A DNA stretch of 38,600 bases from an uncultured Oxalobacter sp. (GCA_934401755.1 CAKRSU010000019.1:1-38600); one strand, 5' to 3'; positions 19,901 through 29,795 are shown, counted from the stretch's first letter. Notes: generated by a model not told the origin, from the sequence alone. Made by a program: numbers and translations.

Positions 19901-19932
19901 GAAAAATACCCTGAGATTAAATATCTCAGGGC
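19901..19932. terminator. Hairpin between converging ahpF and DUF4143 gene
   Basis: CCCTGAGAT (19909-19917) pairs with ATCTCAGGG (19923-19931), 5-nt loop. On the minus strand the stem is followed by TATTTTTC, so it best serves the DUF4143 gene; on the plus strand the T tail is missing. Confidence 0.65.
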
Positions 19933-20006
19933 ATCTGCCAAGCAATGAACATCCCCCATTTACCAATATCTGTTCAGACTTGATGCTCAATCGGTCGATT
20001 TTGCTT

Positions 20007-21284
20007 TCATGCCCAAAAAGCAGAAAATGGCACGGCATAACACCCATCGCCAAAATGACCAACCTGATTACCCGCATAAAGCACGATTCCCGTGAAATCA
20101 TGATGGCTATTTTTTGCAAACCACTTGAGATGCTTGAAATCATCTGAATTAACAGATTCTGCACTTTTAACCTCAATACCCAGCAATTTAGTACGCCCAC
20201 ACTCAATCATGAAATCAATTTCTTGTTTATTTTTATTTCTAAAATGAGCAATCCGCCAACCTGGATGCAATTCCACTTCAGCAACTAATTGGTTATATAC
20301 CCAACTCTCAACAAGATTGCCTGTTAAATCAGCAATGTTTTTATTATATTCATCTGGCATCAGTTCATTAACATAACGAATATTGAGTAAATATGACATG
20401 AGCCCTGTATCAGTCATAAAAACCTTGGGAGTTTTACTACCAATATCATAATCCACATGCATCCATGAAGGCACTCTATCAATAATATACATGGCTTCAA
20501 ATGCGGCAAGATAATCATTAATCGTATGTCTAGATGCTCCTAATCTTGTACAAATATTCTGGATATTTAAAATCTTACTGGAATAAATTCCCATATACTG
20601 TAATAGTATTGGCAATGAAGTAAACCGATTAAGATTCCAATTTTCTGCCAGATCATGCTGTATTTGTGCTTGCGCATAACTTTCAAAATAACGCCAACGC
20701 ATATCAGCAGACAATTGACGTGCCTGAGGAAAACCACCAGCCAAAACAAGCTCAAGCATATCTGCTTTTGAACAGAATGGAATTTCACTCATTGTTGGAA
20801 ATATTCGAGCGATCGCATTTTCAACAAAAATAGGAGGTTTTCCTCGTGCTTCTGCTTCAGTCAACCCTCTAAGCCTAATAAAAACACTACGCCCTGCTAA
20901 TGAATCTGTTGCTTGCGGTAATTTTCGATAATCAGCAGATTCCGTCATAACAAACTGAGCACAACGATTGTCCTCATCAACTCGCATCTTTATTTCGCTA
21001 ATAAGACTAGACGCTTTTTGAATTTCATCAATAACAAGACACTGATTGATCGCTTGTTTGACAAATAAAGAAGGATCTTCTTTAGCGTTATGTAAGGTTA
21101 AGCTATCATCTAAAGTCATATACTTAGATAAAACAGGCATTTCATTTTTAACAAGACTTGTTTTACCGCATTGACGTGCACCAACAATCACGGCCGTACG
21201 CTGAAATGACAAAACGGATTTTAAAATATTGGCTCCCATCTTTTTATATATGTCATAACAACTCTTTCGCAAACAATTCGTCAT
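20007..21284 (-). CDS. ATP-binding protein, AAA_14 plus DUF4143
   Basis: 425-aa protein of the widespread but poorly understood AAA_14/DUF4143 family. Walker A is VGARQCGKTSL (35-44) and Walker B is CLVIDEIQKA (82-91). The middle (~190-290) is a helical winged-helix-like part (CTRLGASRHTINDYLAAFEAMYII). The C-terminal DUF4143 part has a nuclease-like E-x-D...E-x-K arrangement, KQEIDFMIECG followed by GIEVKSAE, like PD-(D/E)XK folds. Nuclease activity is not established for the family, so this is only a structural remark. ATG 21284 is used; ATG at 21239 (MGANILKS) is an alternative. It interrupts housekeeping genes and is preceded by iteron-like repeats, which suggests an acquired gene. Confidence 0.85.
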   Translation of the reverse strand: MTNCLRKSCYDIYKKMGANILKSVLSFQRTAVIVGARQCGKTSLVKNEMPVLSKYMTLDDSLTLHNAKEDPSLFVKQAINQCLVIDEIQKASSLISEIKMRVDEDNRCAQFVMTESADYRKLPQATDSLAGRSVFIRLRGLTEAEARGKPPIFVENAIARIFPTMSEIPFCSKADMLELVLAGGFPQARQLSADMRWRYFESYAQAQIQHDLAENWNLNRFTSLPILLQYMGIYSSKILNIQNICTRLGASRHTINDYLAAFEAMYIIDRVPSWMHVDYDIGSKTPKVFMTDTGLMSYLLNIRYVNELMPDEYNKNIADLTGNLVESWVYNQLVAEVELHPGWRIAHFRNKNKQEIDFMIECGRTKLLGIEVKSAESVNSDDFKHLKWFAKNSHHDFTGIVLYAGNQVGHFGDGCYAVPFSAFWA

Positions 21285-21300
21285 TCTAAAAAAATTTAGA

Positions 21301-21360
21301 AAAATCGTGCAGTTTGTTCAAGTAAAATCATGCAGTTCATTTTAGAAAAATCATGCAGTT
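21301..21360. repeat. Three 14-bp direct repeats at exact 23-bp period
   Basis: AAAATCRTGCAGTT occurs at 21301-21314, 21324-21337 and 21347-21360 (only one base differs, G versus A at position 7). Copies 1 and 3 are identical for six further bases on their left (TTTAGA). The block lies 16 bp upstream of the DUF4143 start codon, where its promoter should be. It looks like an operator array or an iteron-type binding site. Confidence 0.8.
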
Positions 21361-21537
21361 AATAAGATCACCAAGATGTCAATAAAGTCCAAATACCCAC
21401 TAAACCTTGAACAAATAATATCCATAATCAAAATCTAGTCATTACAAAATTAAGATTCCTGAAAAAATATTCATTAATACACAGAAAAAAGGCATCATTT
21501 AATGAATATTCTAAAAACAAGAAATTAAAAGAACATC

Positions 21538-22377
21538 ATGACAAATGAAACACTTGAACAAAAAATCATCCGTTCGGCTACCATTATTCATCAAGCTGAT
21601 GGTCTTCTTATTGCTGCCGGAGCTGGCATAGGTGTTGATTCAGGACTTCCTGACTTTCGAGGAGACGAAGGACTTTGGAAAGCTTATCCTAAATTAGGTC
21701 AGCATCATATTCCTTTTGTAGAAATTGCTAACCCTAAAGCATTTTCATATCATCCAAAATTAGCATGGGGGTTTTACGGACACCGCCTTAACAGTTATCG
21801 AAAAACGACTCCCCATGAAGGATTTCAAATTCTTCAACGACTAGCCGCTAAAAAGCCATTCGGATCCTTTGTTTTTACGAGCAATGTCGATGGACAATTC
21901 CAAAAAGCGGGCTTTCCAGAAAACCGCATTGTTGAATGCCATGGTTCTATCCACCATATCCAATGTACAACGCCCTGTACACAAGGCATCTGGGAAGCCC
22001 ATCAACTCAATCTCAATGTAGATGAAGATCATTGTCAACTGCTCTCTCCATTTCCCATTTGTCCAGAATGTAAAGAACTTGCACGCCCTAATATTCTCAT
22101 GTTTAACGATTGGGCATGGATTCCAGATCGTACTGAATTACAATTTAGCAACTTACATCAATGGCAATCCCAAGTCACGCATCTTACAATTATTGAAATA
22201 GGAGCAGGCATCCATGTTCCAACTGTTCGAAGAACCAGCGAATCTTTTAATGTGCCCATCATACGAATTAATCCAGACTATCCGGAAGTCCCTAACAAAA
22301 AACGTGATGTTGGTATTCCTCTAGGAGCCCTTAAAGCTTTGAAATTAATTGAAAAACAACTAGCAATTTCGTTATAA
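21538..22377 (+). CDS. Sirtuin-family NAD-dependent deacetylase-like protein
   Basis: 279-aa SIR2 protein. NAD-binding GAGIGVDSGLPDFRGDEG (28-45), SNVDGQF (115-121), catalytic His in ECHGSIHHIQC (His135), zinc cysteines C143, C147, C175 and C178, then ARPNILMFNDW instead of the common RPxVVxFGE. It therefore belongs to the less studied bacterial group with a PNILMF-D-W signature; deacylase, ADP-ribosyltransferase or NAD-hydrolysing activity cannot be separated by reading. No macrodomain or lipoylation partner gene is nearby, and no ribosome site is evident. Confidence 0.85.
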   Translation: MTNETLEQKIIRSATIIHQADGLLIAAGAGIGVDSGLPDFRGDEGLWKAYPKLGQHHIPFVEIANPKAFSYHPKLAWGFYGHRLNSYRKTTPHEGFQILQRLAAKKPFGSFVFTSNVDGQFQKAGFPENRIVECHGSIHHIQCTTPCTQGIWEAHQLNLNVDEDHCQLLSPFPICPECKELARPNILMFNDWAWIPDRTELQFSNLHQWQSQVTHLTIIEIGAGIHVPTVRRTSESFNVPIIRINPDYPEVPNKKRDVGIPLGALKALKLIEKQLAISL

Positions 22378-22378
22378 A

Positions 22379-22408
22379 AGAAATGCTCATCAAACAATGA
22401 GCATTTCA
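22379..22408. terminator. Terminator hairpin between sirtuin and DUF4139 gene
   Basis: AAATGCTCAT (22381-22390) pairs with ATGAGCATTT (22397-22406), 6-nt loop. The T tail (TTTTAT) lies on the minus-strand side, so it mainly terminates the DUF4139 transcript. Confidence 0.7.
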
Positions 22409-22432
22409 ATAGACAAAACAATATTCTAACAA

Positions 22433-23869
22433 TCAATTAACCTGAACTTTATATCGTAATAGGGTTTTGCCTTTAGCTGGTACCGGGACTTGCCAGACAA
22501 CGGAATTGGCATCTTCTTTTTTATGTGAACGATTTTCTTCAATAATTCGACCATTTTCAGGTAACGGTTCAACAACCTTTACAGTGACACGTTCTGATTT
22601 TGCATTAGATAAAACGAGTTCCCATTCTGTTGTCGTTTGACGAATCTTTTCTTGACTGTTTTTAGCAAGCATTACCTGATTAAAAGCCGTTTGCCGACGA
22701 GTCATTGTTACATCAAAAGCATCCCCAAGTTTTAAGCGAACATGTCCATCAACAGGGGTATGTTCAATCGTACTTTCCCCCAATAATTGGCGATTACCAT
22801 ATCGATCATCCTGATAAAACCGCATAATCCCACCGGGTAAAGGAACGCCAAGACCATCCCTCTTTGTATTATCAAAATTTAACCAAACGCCGGCATGAAC
22901 AGGATCCGTTGAACGATTATAACGAGATTCATATCCCCATTGATTCCCTTTGATTGTATATTCTTTAACGACTTTTAATTGATCTGATGACAATAAACGG
23001 TAACGACTTGATTGTTTATCTAAAACATCAACTTTATTGGGCACCGTATAAAGATGATAGTCAGCAAACGCTTCTTCAGATGCCCTATCATTACTTGCTG
23101 CTACAGCTGATTCCATAGAAGCCATTTTCATCATCATTCCCATACGTGGATAACGAGAAGCTCGTTCAGGTTCACCGGCCATCAACTGAACTTTTGCATG
23201 ACGATAATCAATTCCGCTTTGATTGCCCAATATAGCCCAGCCTGTTAATGCCATCACATCATTATGTGGGTGAAGAACAGCCGTATAATCCATTTTCCAA
23301 GAAAGCCCACTTGTTAGATAATCCATCGTCATCTTTTGCTGGCTACCTGAACCGCCTTGCATATCTAACATCAATACGGGAGATGGGTACAACCCCGTGG
23401 GGACTCGATCAAAGACAATTCGATCTGTTGATACTGTTTCAATTCGTCCGTCTATTTGTACAATACCGCCCCCATTCATTGACAATAATTTTGCCCGTTT
23501 TCGGATTTCCTGACCGGTCACTGGATTCGTATGAACGACTGTCACATCTTTCCCGACATACGCTTTCATCAAATTTTCTGGAGACAATAATGCCGTATTA
23601 AATGTAGCACCTGAAAGCTGCAGGCGACTATTATTTTCTATCATCAATGTTTCAGGTTGAATTTGTTCACTAACATCTTGTACCACTAAATCAAAACGCC
23701 CCGTTCCTGTCGGAACAGATCGAGTATCTCTGACTAATGCTTGATTTTGTTCATATATCGTTAGTGATAGATTCTGACGATTTGCTGCACTTGATTCATA
23801 AGTAGCAGCAGATACCGCTAAGGGACAACAAGTTATCGCTAAAGCAGATAAAAAATACAAACGGCTCAT
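22433..23869 (-). CDS. Exported DUF4139-domain protein
   Basis: 478-aa protein of unknown function. The N-terminus is a signal peptide (LSALAITCCPLAVSAA) with cleavage near residue 21. The rest is beta-rich: an N-terminal part with TIYEQNQALVRDTRSVPTG, and a C-terminal DUF4139 region (from ~190) including YLTSGLSWKMDYTAVL, GWAILGNQSGIDYRHAKVQLMAGEP, PLPGGIMRFYQDD and VEPLPENG. GAAAGGATG precedes the start. It stands alone between uppP and a convergent sirtuin. Periplasmic or surface location is inferred from the signal peptide; no enzymatic residues can be named. Confidence 0.85.
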   Translation of the reverse strand: MSRLYFLSALAITCCPLAVSAATYESSAANRQNLSLTIYEQNQALVRDTRSVPTGTGRFDLVVQDVSEQIQPETLMIENNSRLQLSGATFNTALLSPENLMKAYVGKDVTVVHTNPVTGQEIRKRAKLLSMNGGGIVQIDGRIETVSTDRIVFDRVPTGLYPSPVLMLDMQGGSGSQQKMTMDYLTSGLSWKMDYTAVLHPHNDVMALTGWAILGNQSGIDYRHAKVQLMAGEPERASRYPRMGMMMKMASMESAVAASNDRASEEAFADYHLYTVPNKVDVLDKQSSRYRLLSSDQLKVVKEYTIKGNQWGYESRYNRSTDPVHAGVWLNFDNTKRDGLGVPLPGGIMRFYQDDRYGNRQLLGESTIEHTPVDGHVRLKLGDAFDVTMTRRQTAFNQVMLAKNSQEKIRQTTTEWELVLSNAKSERVTVKVVEPLPENGRIIEENRSHKKEDANSVVWQVPVPAKGKTLLRYKVQVN

Positions 23870-23953
23870 TGCGCATCCTTTCAGAAAAATATAGGGCTAT
23901 TCTGAAGGATACCAAACTCCTATCATTTCACTCAAAACTAAATTACATTTTGA

Positions 23954-23990
23954 AAAAACAAACAGCAGAGGTTTCATGCTCTGCTGTTAA
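23954..23990 (-). terminator. Terminator of uppP
   Basis: AACAGCAGAG (23961-23970) pairs with CTCTGCTGTT (23979-23988), 8-nt loop; on the minus strand it is followed by TGTTTTTTC. Confidence 0.82.
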
Positions 23991-24015
23991 TAACACCGTA
24001 AAAAAACAATATAAC

Positions 24016-24846
24016 TTATTCGGCCCAAATAACCCAACCATAATGAGCACTAACTAACACAAGGACACCAAAAGCAATCCGATACCAAGCAAACGGAATG
24101 AAATTATGTGTACTAATAAAACGGAGCAACCAACGAACACATAAAAATGCAAAAATGAAAGAAGAAACCGTCCCTACTGTGAATAAAGGAACATCTGATG
24201 CAACCAATAAATCACGCTCTTTATAAATAGAATAAACAGATGCACCAAACAATGTAGGCATTGCTAAGAAAAATGAAAATTCTGTTGCAACCTGACGAGA
24301 TAATCCTAAAAGCATTCCCCCAATAATCGTAGCGCCTGAGCGACTTGTCCCTGGAATCAACGCAAAGGCTTGGGCAATTCCAACTTTAAGGGCATCAATA
24401 AATGTCATTTCATCAATTGATTCAATTTTGGCACGATAACGCCTTTCTTGCCGACGCTCAACAAACAAAATAATCAAGCCCCCAATAATAAAAGCGGCAG
24501 CAACAGGAATAGGATAAAACAAAAATGCTTGGATTGTTTTAGCAAATAACAATCCTAAAACGGCCGCAGGAATAAATGCAATAATGATATTAATTGCAAA
24601 GCGCCGTTCCTTTTCATGTAGAAACATCCCTGTTAATACCTTAAAAATTTTTAGTCGATAAACCCAAACAACCGACAACATTGCTCCAGCTTGGATTGCA
24701 ATCGAAAACACCTTGACATTTTCCCCTGTAAAATCCAACAAGCTGCCAGCCAAAATGAGATGTCCCGTCGAAGAAATCGGTAAAAATTCCGTTAACCCTT
24801 CAACAATCCCCATAACAAAAGCTTTTATGACTAAAGCAATATCCAT
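24016..24846 (-). CDS. uppP: Undecaprenyl-diphosphatase (BacA/UppP)
   Basis: Polytopic inner-membrane enzyme that dephosphorylates undecaprenyl pyrophosphate to recycle the lipid carrier for peptidoglycan and other envelope polymers; extra copies give bacitracin resistance. The 276-aa protein has the motif [16 protein letters not shown] (16-31), the second motif [10 protein letters not shown] (~165-175) and about eight hydrophobic segments. Full length; it is transcribed divergently from macA. Confidence 0.96.
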   Translation of the reverse strand: MDIALVIKAFVMGIVEGLTEFLPISSTGHLILAGSLLDFTGENVKVFSIAIQAGAMLSVVWVYRLKIFKVLTGMFLHEKERRFAINIIIAFIPAAVLGLLFAKTIQAFLFYPIPVAAAFIIGGLIILFVERRQERRYRAKIESIDEMTFIDALKVGIAQAFALIPGTSRSGATIIGGMLLGLSRQVATEFSFFLAMPTLFGASVYSIYKERDLLVASDVPLFTVGTVSSFIFAFLCVRWLLRFISTHNFIPFAWYRIAFGVLVLVSAHYGWVIWAE

Positions 24847-25152
24847 GAGTCTGATATCCTTGAAATAGAATTTGTCGAAAATGCGACATCATACTCTTTT
24901 GAGTCGAATCAAGGAGCATCAAATTAGAAAAAATAACAATTCATCGAATAAATCAACCATTTTGTCTTCTTAATTGCAGTAAGATGCACGTCAATTGTAA
25001 CAAGCTGTTCTTTCGCTTGAATCCCATTTTTAAACGCAATACCTTACAGTAGCTATTAATATTGAGCCTTGTGATAAAAAATCGCTTTGACTCAGACCCT
25101 CGTGGTCTTTTTGCATGCTAATGCAAAAAACAAAACTTAATATGGATTAACT
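24847..25152. promoter_or_regulatory. uppP/macA divergent region with two leader hairpins
   Basis: 306 bp without a gene. Near its right end, just before macA, GACC-ctcgt-GGTC (25095-25107) is followed by TTTTT, and TTTTTGCAT (25108-25116) pairs with ATGCAAAAA (25121-25129). The tandem hairpins end about 24 bp before the macA ATG, where they could act as an attenuator or hide the ribosome site. No convincing promoter is seen for either gene. Confidence 0.4.
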
Positions 25153-26364
25153 ATGTTTGATAAGCTAAAGATTTTAAAAAAACGCAAAGTCTGGATACCT
25201 TCTGCAATCGTTCTCATTCTTATCATCGCATCCTTAGTCGTTTGGATGACTCAAAAACGAAACTCTGTGACGTATATGACAGAAAAAGTTCGAATTGGCA
25301 ATATCAAACAAGTTGTTGAAGCGAATGGAGAAATCAGTGCCGTAAACCTAGTGACGGTTGGTGCACAGGTCTCCGGACAAATTAAAAAATTGCATGTTGT
25401 TTTAGGTCAACAAATCAAACAAGGACAGATGATTGCAGAAATTGACTCTACAACACAGGAAAATGCCCTTCAAACCGACAAATTACGTCTTGAAACTTAT
25501 AAATCTCAGTTAATTGCACGTAAAACCGCACTAACTGTTGCTAAACGAGCTTATGACCGTGAACGAGCTTTAATCAAAACAGATTCGACTTCAAAAGAAA
25601 ACCTGGATAATGCTAAAGACGCTTACGAATCAGCAAAAGCCAATGTTGATGAAACCACTTCCCTCATCCGGCAAACAGAACTTGCAATCAATACCGATGA
25701 AACCAATCTTGGCTACACAAAAATCCGTGCCCCTCTAGACGGAACCGTCGTCTCTGTCCCTGTAGAAGAAGGACAAACCGTTAATGCTAACCAAACAACG
25801 CCTACCATTATCAAAATTGCCAATCTTAATGAAATGGAAATCGATATCCAAATTTCTGAAGGCGATATCACAAAAGTAAAACAAGGCATGCCCGTTGATT
25901 ATACGATTCTCTCTGAACCCAACACGATCTTTCATGCAACCCTTGATTCCATTGATCCAGCATTAACGACTTTAAGCGATGGCAGCTATGATAAGACCGC
26001 GACATCTTCTTCAAGTTCTTCTAGCACATCGGCTGTCTATTACTATGGAAAAAGCTTTGTTGCGAATCCTGACAATATTTTGCGTATTGGAATGATGACT
26101 CAATGTTCCATCTTAGTTGCTAATGCTGAAAATGTCATGATTATTCCTAGTATTGCCATTAACAATAATAATGGGAAATATACTGTACGCATTCTAAAAG
26201 ATAACGATGAAGTTGAAACCCGTGAAATTCAAATCGGCATTACAGACGGGGTCTACACTCAAGTTACAGCCGGTTTAGCTGAAGGCGAAGAAGTGATTTC
26301 TTCAGAAGTTGGGGAAGGCGAAAAAGTGGGATCCACTTCTAAAATGCGCGGACCAAGGATGTAA
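25153..26364 (+). CDS. macA: MacA-type periplasmic adaptor of ABC exporter
   Basis: 403-aa membrane-fusion protein that links an inner-membrane MacB transporter to an outer-membrane channel. One N-terminal membrane anchor (residues ~14-32); lipoyl-type half-motifs around VGAQVSGQIKKLHVVLGQQIKQGQ and YTKIRAPLDGTVVSVPVEEGQTV flank an alpha-hairpin of ~95 residues; a beta-barrel and membrane-proximal domain follow. A serine run (about ten Ser/Thr, ~285-295) forms an unusual flexible insert. macB starts 3 bp downstream, so the two are translationally coupled. Confidence 0.93.
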   Translation: MFDKLKILKKRKVWIPSAIVLILIIASLVVWMTQKRNSVTYMTEKVRIGNIKQVVEANGEISAVNLVTVGAQVSGQIKKLHVVLGQQIKQGQMIAEIDSTTQENALQTDKLRLETYKSQLIARKTALTVAKRAYDRERALIKTDSTSKENLDNAKDAYESAKANVDETTSLIRQTELAINTDETNLGYTKIRAPLDGTVVSVPVEEGQTVNANQTTPTIIKIANLNEMEIDIQISEGDITKVKQGMPVDYTILSEPNTIFHATLDSIDPALTTLSDGSYDKTATSSSSSSSTSAVYYYGKSFVANPDNILRIGMMTQCSILVANAENVMIIPSIAINNNNGKYTVRILKDNDEVETREIQIGITDGVYTQVTAGLAEGEEVISSEVGEGEKVGSTSKMRGPRM

Positions 26365-26367
26365 GCT

Positions 26368-28317
26368 ATGAATATCATTGAACTTCGTCGCATCAATAAA
26401 ATTTATGGAACCGGCGGCAGTCAGGTTCATGTTTTAAAAAACGTTGATCTTGATATTGAATCGGGAGATTTTGTCGCAATTATCGGGCAATCGGGTTCAG
26501 GAAAATCAACACTCATGAACATTATCGGTTGCCTTGATACAGCAACTTCTGGGGCCTACAAAATCGCAGGAGAAGATATCGAAGGCATGACGCCAGACGA
26601 TTTAGCAACGCTACGCAGTCGTTATATTGGATTCATTTTCCAACGCTATAACTTACTGACTTCCCTTACGGCAAAAGAAAATGTTGAGCTACCGGCCATT
26701 TATTCTGGCGAAAAACCAGCCATTCGCCAAACTCGAGCTGAAAAACTCCTGAAAAATCTAGACATGGGACAACGAATTAATCACCTCCCATCAGAGCTTT
26801 CAGGCGGTCAACAACAACGTGTTTCAATTGCTAGAGCCTTAATGAATGGCGGCGACATTATCCTTGCTGATGAACCAACTGGTGCTTTGGATTCCAAAAG
26901 TGGGGAAAATGTTATGGAAATTCTCCAACAACTCAATGATGCGGGACATACTGTCATTTTAGTGACTCATGACCAAAAAGTGGCGGCGGCAGCAAATCGT
27001 ATTATTGAAATTAAAGATGGTCAGATTATTGGAGACGACCGATTAAGACCCAATAAAAATAGTACTAAAATTTATGAAATCAAACGAGATCTAAGAAGTA
27101 CTTTTGAATATTTGAAGGATCAATTTGTCGAAGCCTTCAAAATGTCTATTCAAGCAATTCGTGCTCATAAAATGCGTTCCATGCTAACAATGCTTGGTAT
27201 TATCATCGGGATTGCATCCGTTGTTTCCGTTGTGGCACTTGGCAAGGGATCTCAAGAAAAAATCCTATCTGATATTAATTCGATGGGAACGAATACGATT
27301 GTGATTATGCCGGGACATGGTTTTGGCGATCGCCATTCCAATAAATATAAAACACTAACGGTTCATGACTCAGAACTACTTGCCAGACAAAGTTATGTCG
27401 CCAGTGCAACACCTGCTGTTAGTTCATCAGGCGATATTACGCATAACAATATTTCTGTCACAGGACAACTGCAAGGCGTTGGCGAGCAGTATTTTGATGT
27501 TAAAGGACTCAAAGCCGAAGCCGGACGCTTATTGACTAAAGACGATATTATCAAAGGCAGTGCTGTCGTCGTTATTGATCAAAACACTAAAGAACAGATT
27601 TTCCCGAACATGCATAATAGCGATATTCTGGGACAAACTATTATCTTTAACCGACAACCATTAAAAATCGTGGGAATTTCCCAAAAACAAAATGCGAATT
27701 TTGGTCCTCAAGATAATTTACAACTTTGGGCACCTTATACCGCAGTTATGAATCGTATTACAGGCGATCGAAATATTTCTTCAATTACAGTCAAAGTCGT
27801 TGATAACGTTAGTATGACTGCCGCTGAAAAAAATATCATTCGATTTTTGACTGTTAAACACGGAAAAGAAGATTTTTTCACCATCAATACGGATAGTATC
27901 CGCCAAACAGTTGAAAGCACAACAAACACCATGCGCCTATTAATCTCATGCATTGCTTTGATTTCATTAATGGTAGGCGGAATCGGTGTTATGAATATTA
28001 TGCTCGTTTCCGTCACTGAACGTACCCGTGAAATTGGCATTCGTATGGCAATTGGCGCTCGTCGTAGTAGTGTCCTTCAACAATTTTTAATTGAAGCAAC
28101 TCTAATTTGTATTATTGGCGGATTTCTTGGTATTTTCTTTGCGTTTGCAATTGGATTTGTTTTCTCGGTATTCGTCAAAATGTTTACCATGTCATATTCC
28201 GCTTCATCTGTCTTATTAGCGCTATTTTGTTCTACGATGATTGGTGTCATTTTTGGTTATATTCCTGCCAAAAATGCTGCAAAACTTAACCCAGTTGATG
28301 CATTAAGCAGTGACTAA
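26368..28317 (+). CDS. macB: MacB-type ABC transporter, fused ATPase and permease
   Basis: 649 aa. The N-terminal ABC domain has Walker A GQSGSGKST (40-48), signature LSGGQQQRVSIARAL (~143) and Walker B IILADEPTGALDS. A linker leads to the first membrane helix (~270, MLTMLGIIIGIASVVSVVAL), a large periplasmic MacB_PCD domain, and three C-terminal helices with the FtsX-type signature GGIGVMNIMLVSVTERTREIGIRMAIGARR. It acts as a mechanotransmitting exporter; family substrates are macrolides, heat-stable toxin, haem precursors or lipopeptides. The substrate here is unknown. Confidence 0.95.
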   Translation: MNIIELRRINKIYGTGGSQVHVLKNVDLDIESGDFVAIIGQSGSGKSTLMNIIGCLDTATSGAYKIAGEDIEGMTPDDLATLRSRYIGFIFQRYNLLTSLTAKENVELPAIYSGEKPAIRQTRAEKLLKNLDMGQRINHLPSELSGGQQQRVSIARALMNGGDIILADEPTGALDSKSGENVMEILQQLNDAGHTVILVTHDQKVAAAANRIIEIKDGQIIGDDRLRPNKNSTKIYEIKRDLRSTFEYLKDQFVEAFKMSIQAIRAHKMRSMLTMLGIIIGIASVVSVVALGKGSQEKILSDINSMGTNTIVIMPGHGFGDRHSNKYKTLTVHDSELLARQSYVASATPAVSSSGDITHNNISVTGQLQGVGEQYFDVKGLKAEAGRLLTKDDIIKGSAVVVIDQNTKEQIFPNMHNSDILGQTIIFNRQPLKIVGISQKQNANFGPQDNLQLWAPYTAVMNRITGDRNISSITVKVVDNVSMTAAEKNIIRFLTVKHGKEDFFTINTDSIRQTVESTTNTMRLLISCIALISLMVGGIGVMNIMLVSVTERTREIGIRMAIGARRSSVLQQFLIEATLICIIGGFLGIFFAFAIGFVFSVFVKMFTMSYSASSVLLALFCSTMIGVIFGYIPAKNAAKLNPVDALSSD

Positions 28318-28335
28318 TAAAAGAGAAATCCTTAA

Positions 28336-29736
28336 ATGCAATCCATTAATACAGATAAGATCAAAAATATCATGCTGAAGCTCATCTCCTTAATTTCTGC
28401 CGCACTACTTAGCACTTTGCTAGCAGGTTGCGCCACAAAAATGGCGGAGCTTCCTGAAAATGGCTTGATTTCAAAGCAAGTCATCACTGAAAACTACAAT
28501 ATTGACACTCAATGGTGGAAAAATTATAAAGACCCACAACTTAACAATTTAGTCGATCAAGCAATCACTAATAATATTGACTTACGTAAAAGTGCTATTA
28601 CCGTTAATCGAGCACTCTATGAAGCAAACTTATTGGGAGAAAATTTAGTCCCAGAATTCTCAAGTTCTATTGGAGCTGGTGCTGAAAAAAATCTGAAAGA
28701 GGGACGAACCAATCATGCTTACAATGCTCAGCTTGGTATTAGTTATGAATTAGACCTTTGGTCACGTTTAAGAGATGCGGCATCAGCTCAAGAATGGGAA
28801 TATAAAGCCACTCAACTTGATTTAGAATCGACGCGTTTAAGCTTGATTAATCATGTAGTCGACAGTTACTTTCATCTGGTCTACCTTAATCATGCCATTA
28901 AAATTACTCAAGAAAACATCAAGCTTTACACACAATTACAAACCATCACTCAAGAAAAATACCAGATTGGAAAAGCCGATATCTCTGAGCCTCTTAATGC
29001 TGATCGTGCCCTATTATCGGCCCAAAATAATTTAGTCTCTCTTGAAACAGAGCGAAAACAGGTCGAACAAACGCTTCGTAATTTACTCAATTTACGTCCA
29101 GAGGATCCGCTTAATATTACCAATGACAATCTCATCAATGTCCCACTCACACAAGTTGATTTAGAGATTCCGGTCGCCGCTTTAGGATTAAGACCTGATG
29201 TAAAAGCCGCAGAATTTCGCGTTCAATCGGCTTTTTCAAATTGGGAAGCAACTAAAGCCGATATTTATCCTAGTATTACCATTGGAAGTACATTAAGTGT
29301 TTCTTCTACTCGGGCCAGAACTATGTTTAATACTCCCTTTCTAAGCGGTACCGTTAATCTCAATCTCCCTTTCTTACAATGGAATAAACTTCGCTGGAAT
29401 ATTCGTATTTCTGAAGCCGAATTTGAAGACGCAAAACTCGGGTTAACTTCTGCAATCAATACCGCTTTAAATGAAGTAGATACTTACTATTACACCTATC
29501 AACGCACATTGTCTCAACTGAATATCGCTAAAAAGAAATATGATAATGATGTGCGTATTAGCCACTATAATCATAATCGCTGGCGTATCGGTTCTTATGA
29601 ACTTAAAGAATGGCTTGAAGCAAAATACACCGAAAATCAATCTCTCATGTCGCTACTTGAAACCAAATACAATGCGATCAATGAGGAAAATGCAATTTAC
29701 AAAGCATTAGGAGCTAGAATTATTACCAAAAAATGA
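28336..29736 (+). CDS. NodT-family outer-membrane efflux lipoprotein
   Basis: 466-aa RND/ABC-type outer-membrane factor. A lipobox LLAGC (Cys32) follows the hydrophobic signal. The mature part opens with QWWKNYKDPQLNNLVDQAITNNIDLR, typical of NodT/OprM, and contains two TolC repeats with the alpha-barrel segments (GLRPDVKAAEFRVQSAFSNW and the matching C-terminal half). It lies 18 bp after macB and so completes a MacA-MacB-OMF trio. GAGAAA precedes ATG 28336; ATG 28372 is an alternative giving a shorter signal peptide. Confidence 0.9.
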   Translation: MQSINTDKIKNIMLKLISLISAALLSTLLAGCATKMAELPENGLISKQVITENYNIDTQWWKNYKDPQLNNLVDQAITNNIDLRKSAITVNRALYEANLLGENLVPEFSSSIGAGAEKNLKEGRTNHAYNAQLGISYELDLWSRLRDAASAQEWEYKATQLDLESTRLSLINHVVDSYFHLVYLNHAIKITQENIKLYTQLQTITQEKYQIGKADISEPLNADRALLSAQNNLVSLETERKQVEQTLRNLLNLRPEDPLNITNDNLINVPLTQVDLEIPVAALGLRPDVKAAEFRVQSAFSNWEATKADIYPSITIGSTLSVSSTRARTMFNTPFLSGTVNLNLPFLQWNKLRWNIRISEAEFEDAKLGLTSAINTALNEVDTYYYTYQRTLSQLNIAKKKYDNDVRISHYNHNRWRIGSYELKEWLEAKYTENQSLMSLLETKYNAINEENAIYKALGARIITKK

Positions 29737-29795
29737 AATATGCGTAAAATAGGACGGTTTGTTACAATAAGCCTGATCTCTTTAGGATAAAAAAC

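Noticed and set aside
21301..21360. CRISPR array
   Set aside because: Repeats are only 14 bp with 9-bp spacers, three copies and no cas genes; better explained as operator or iterons.
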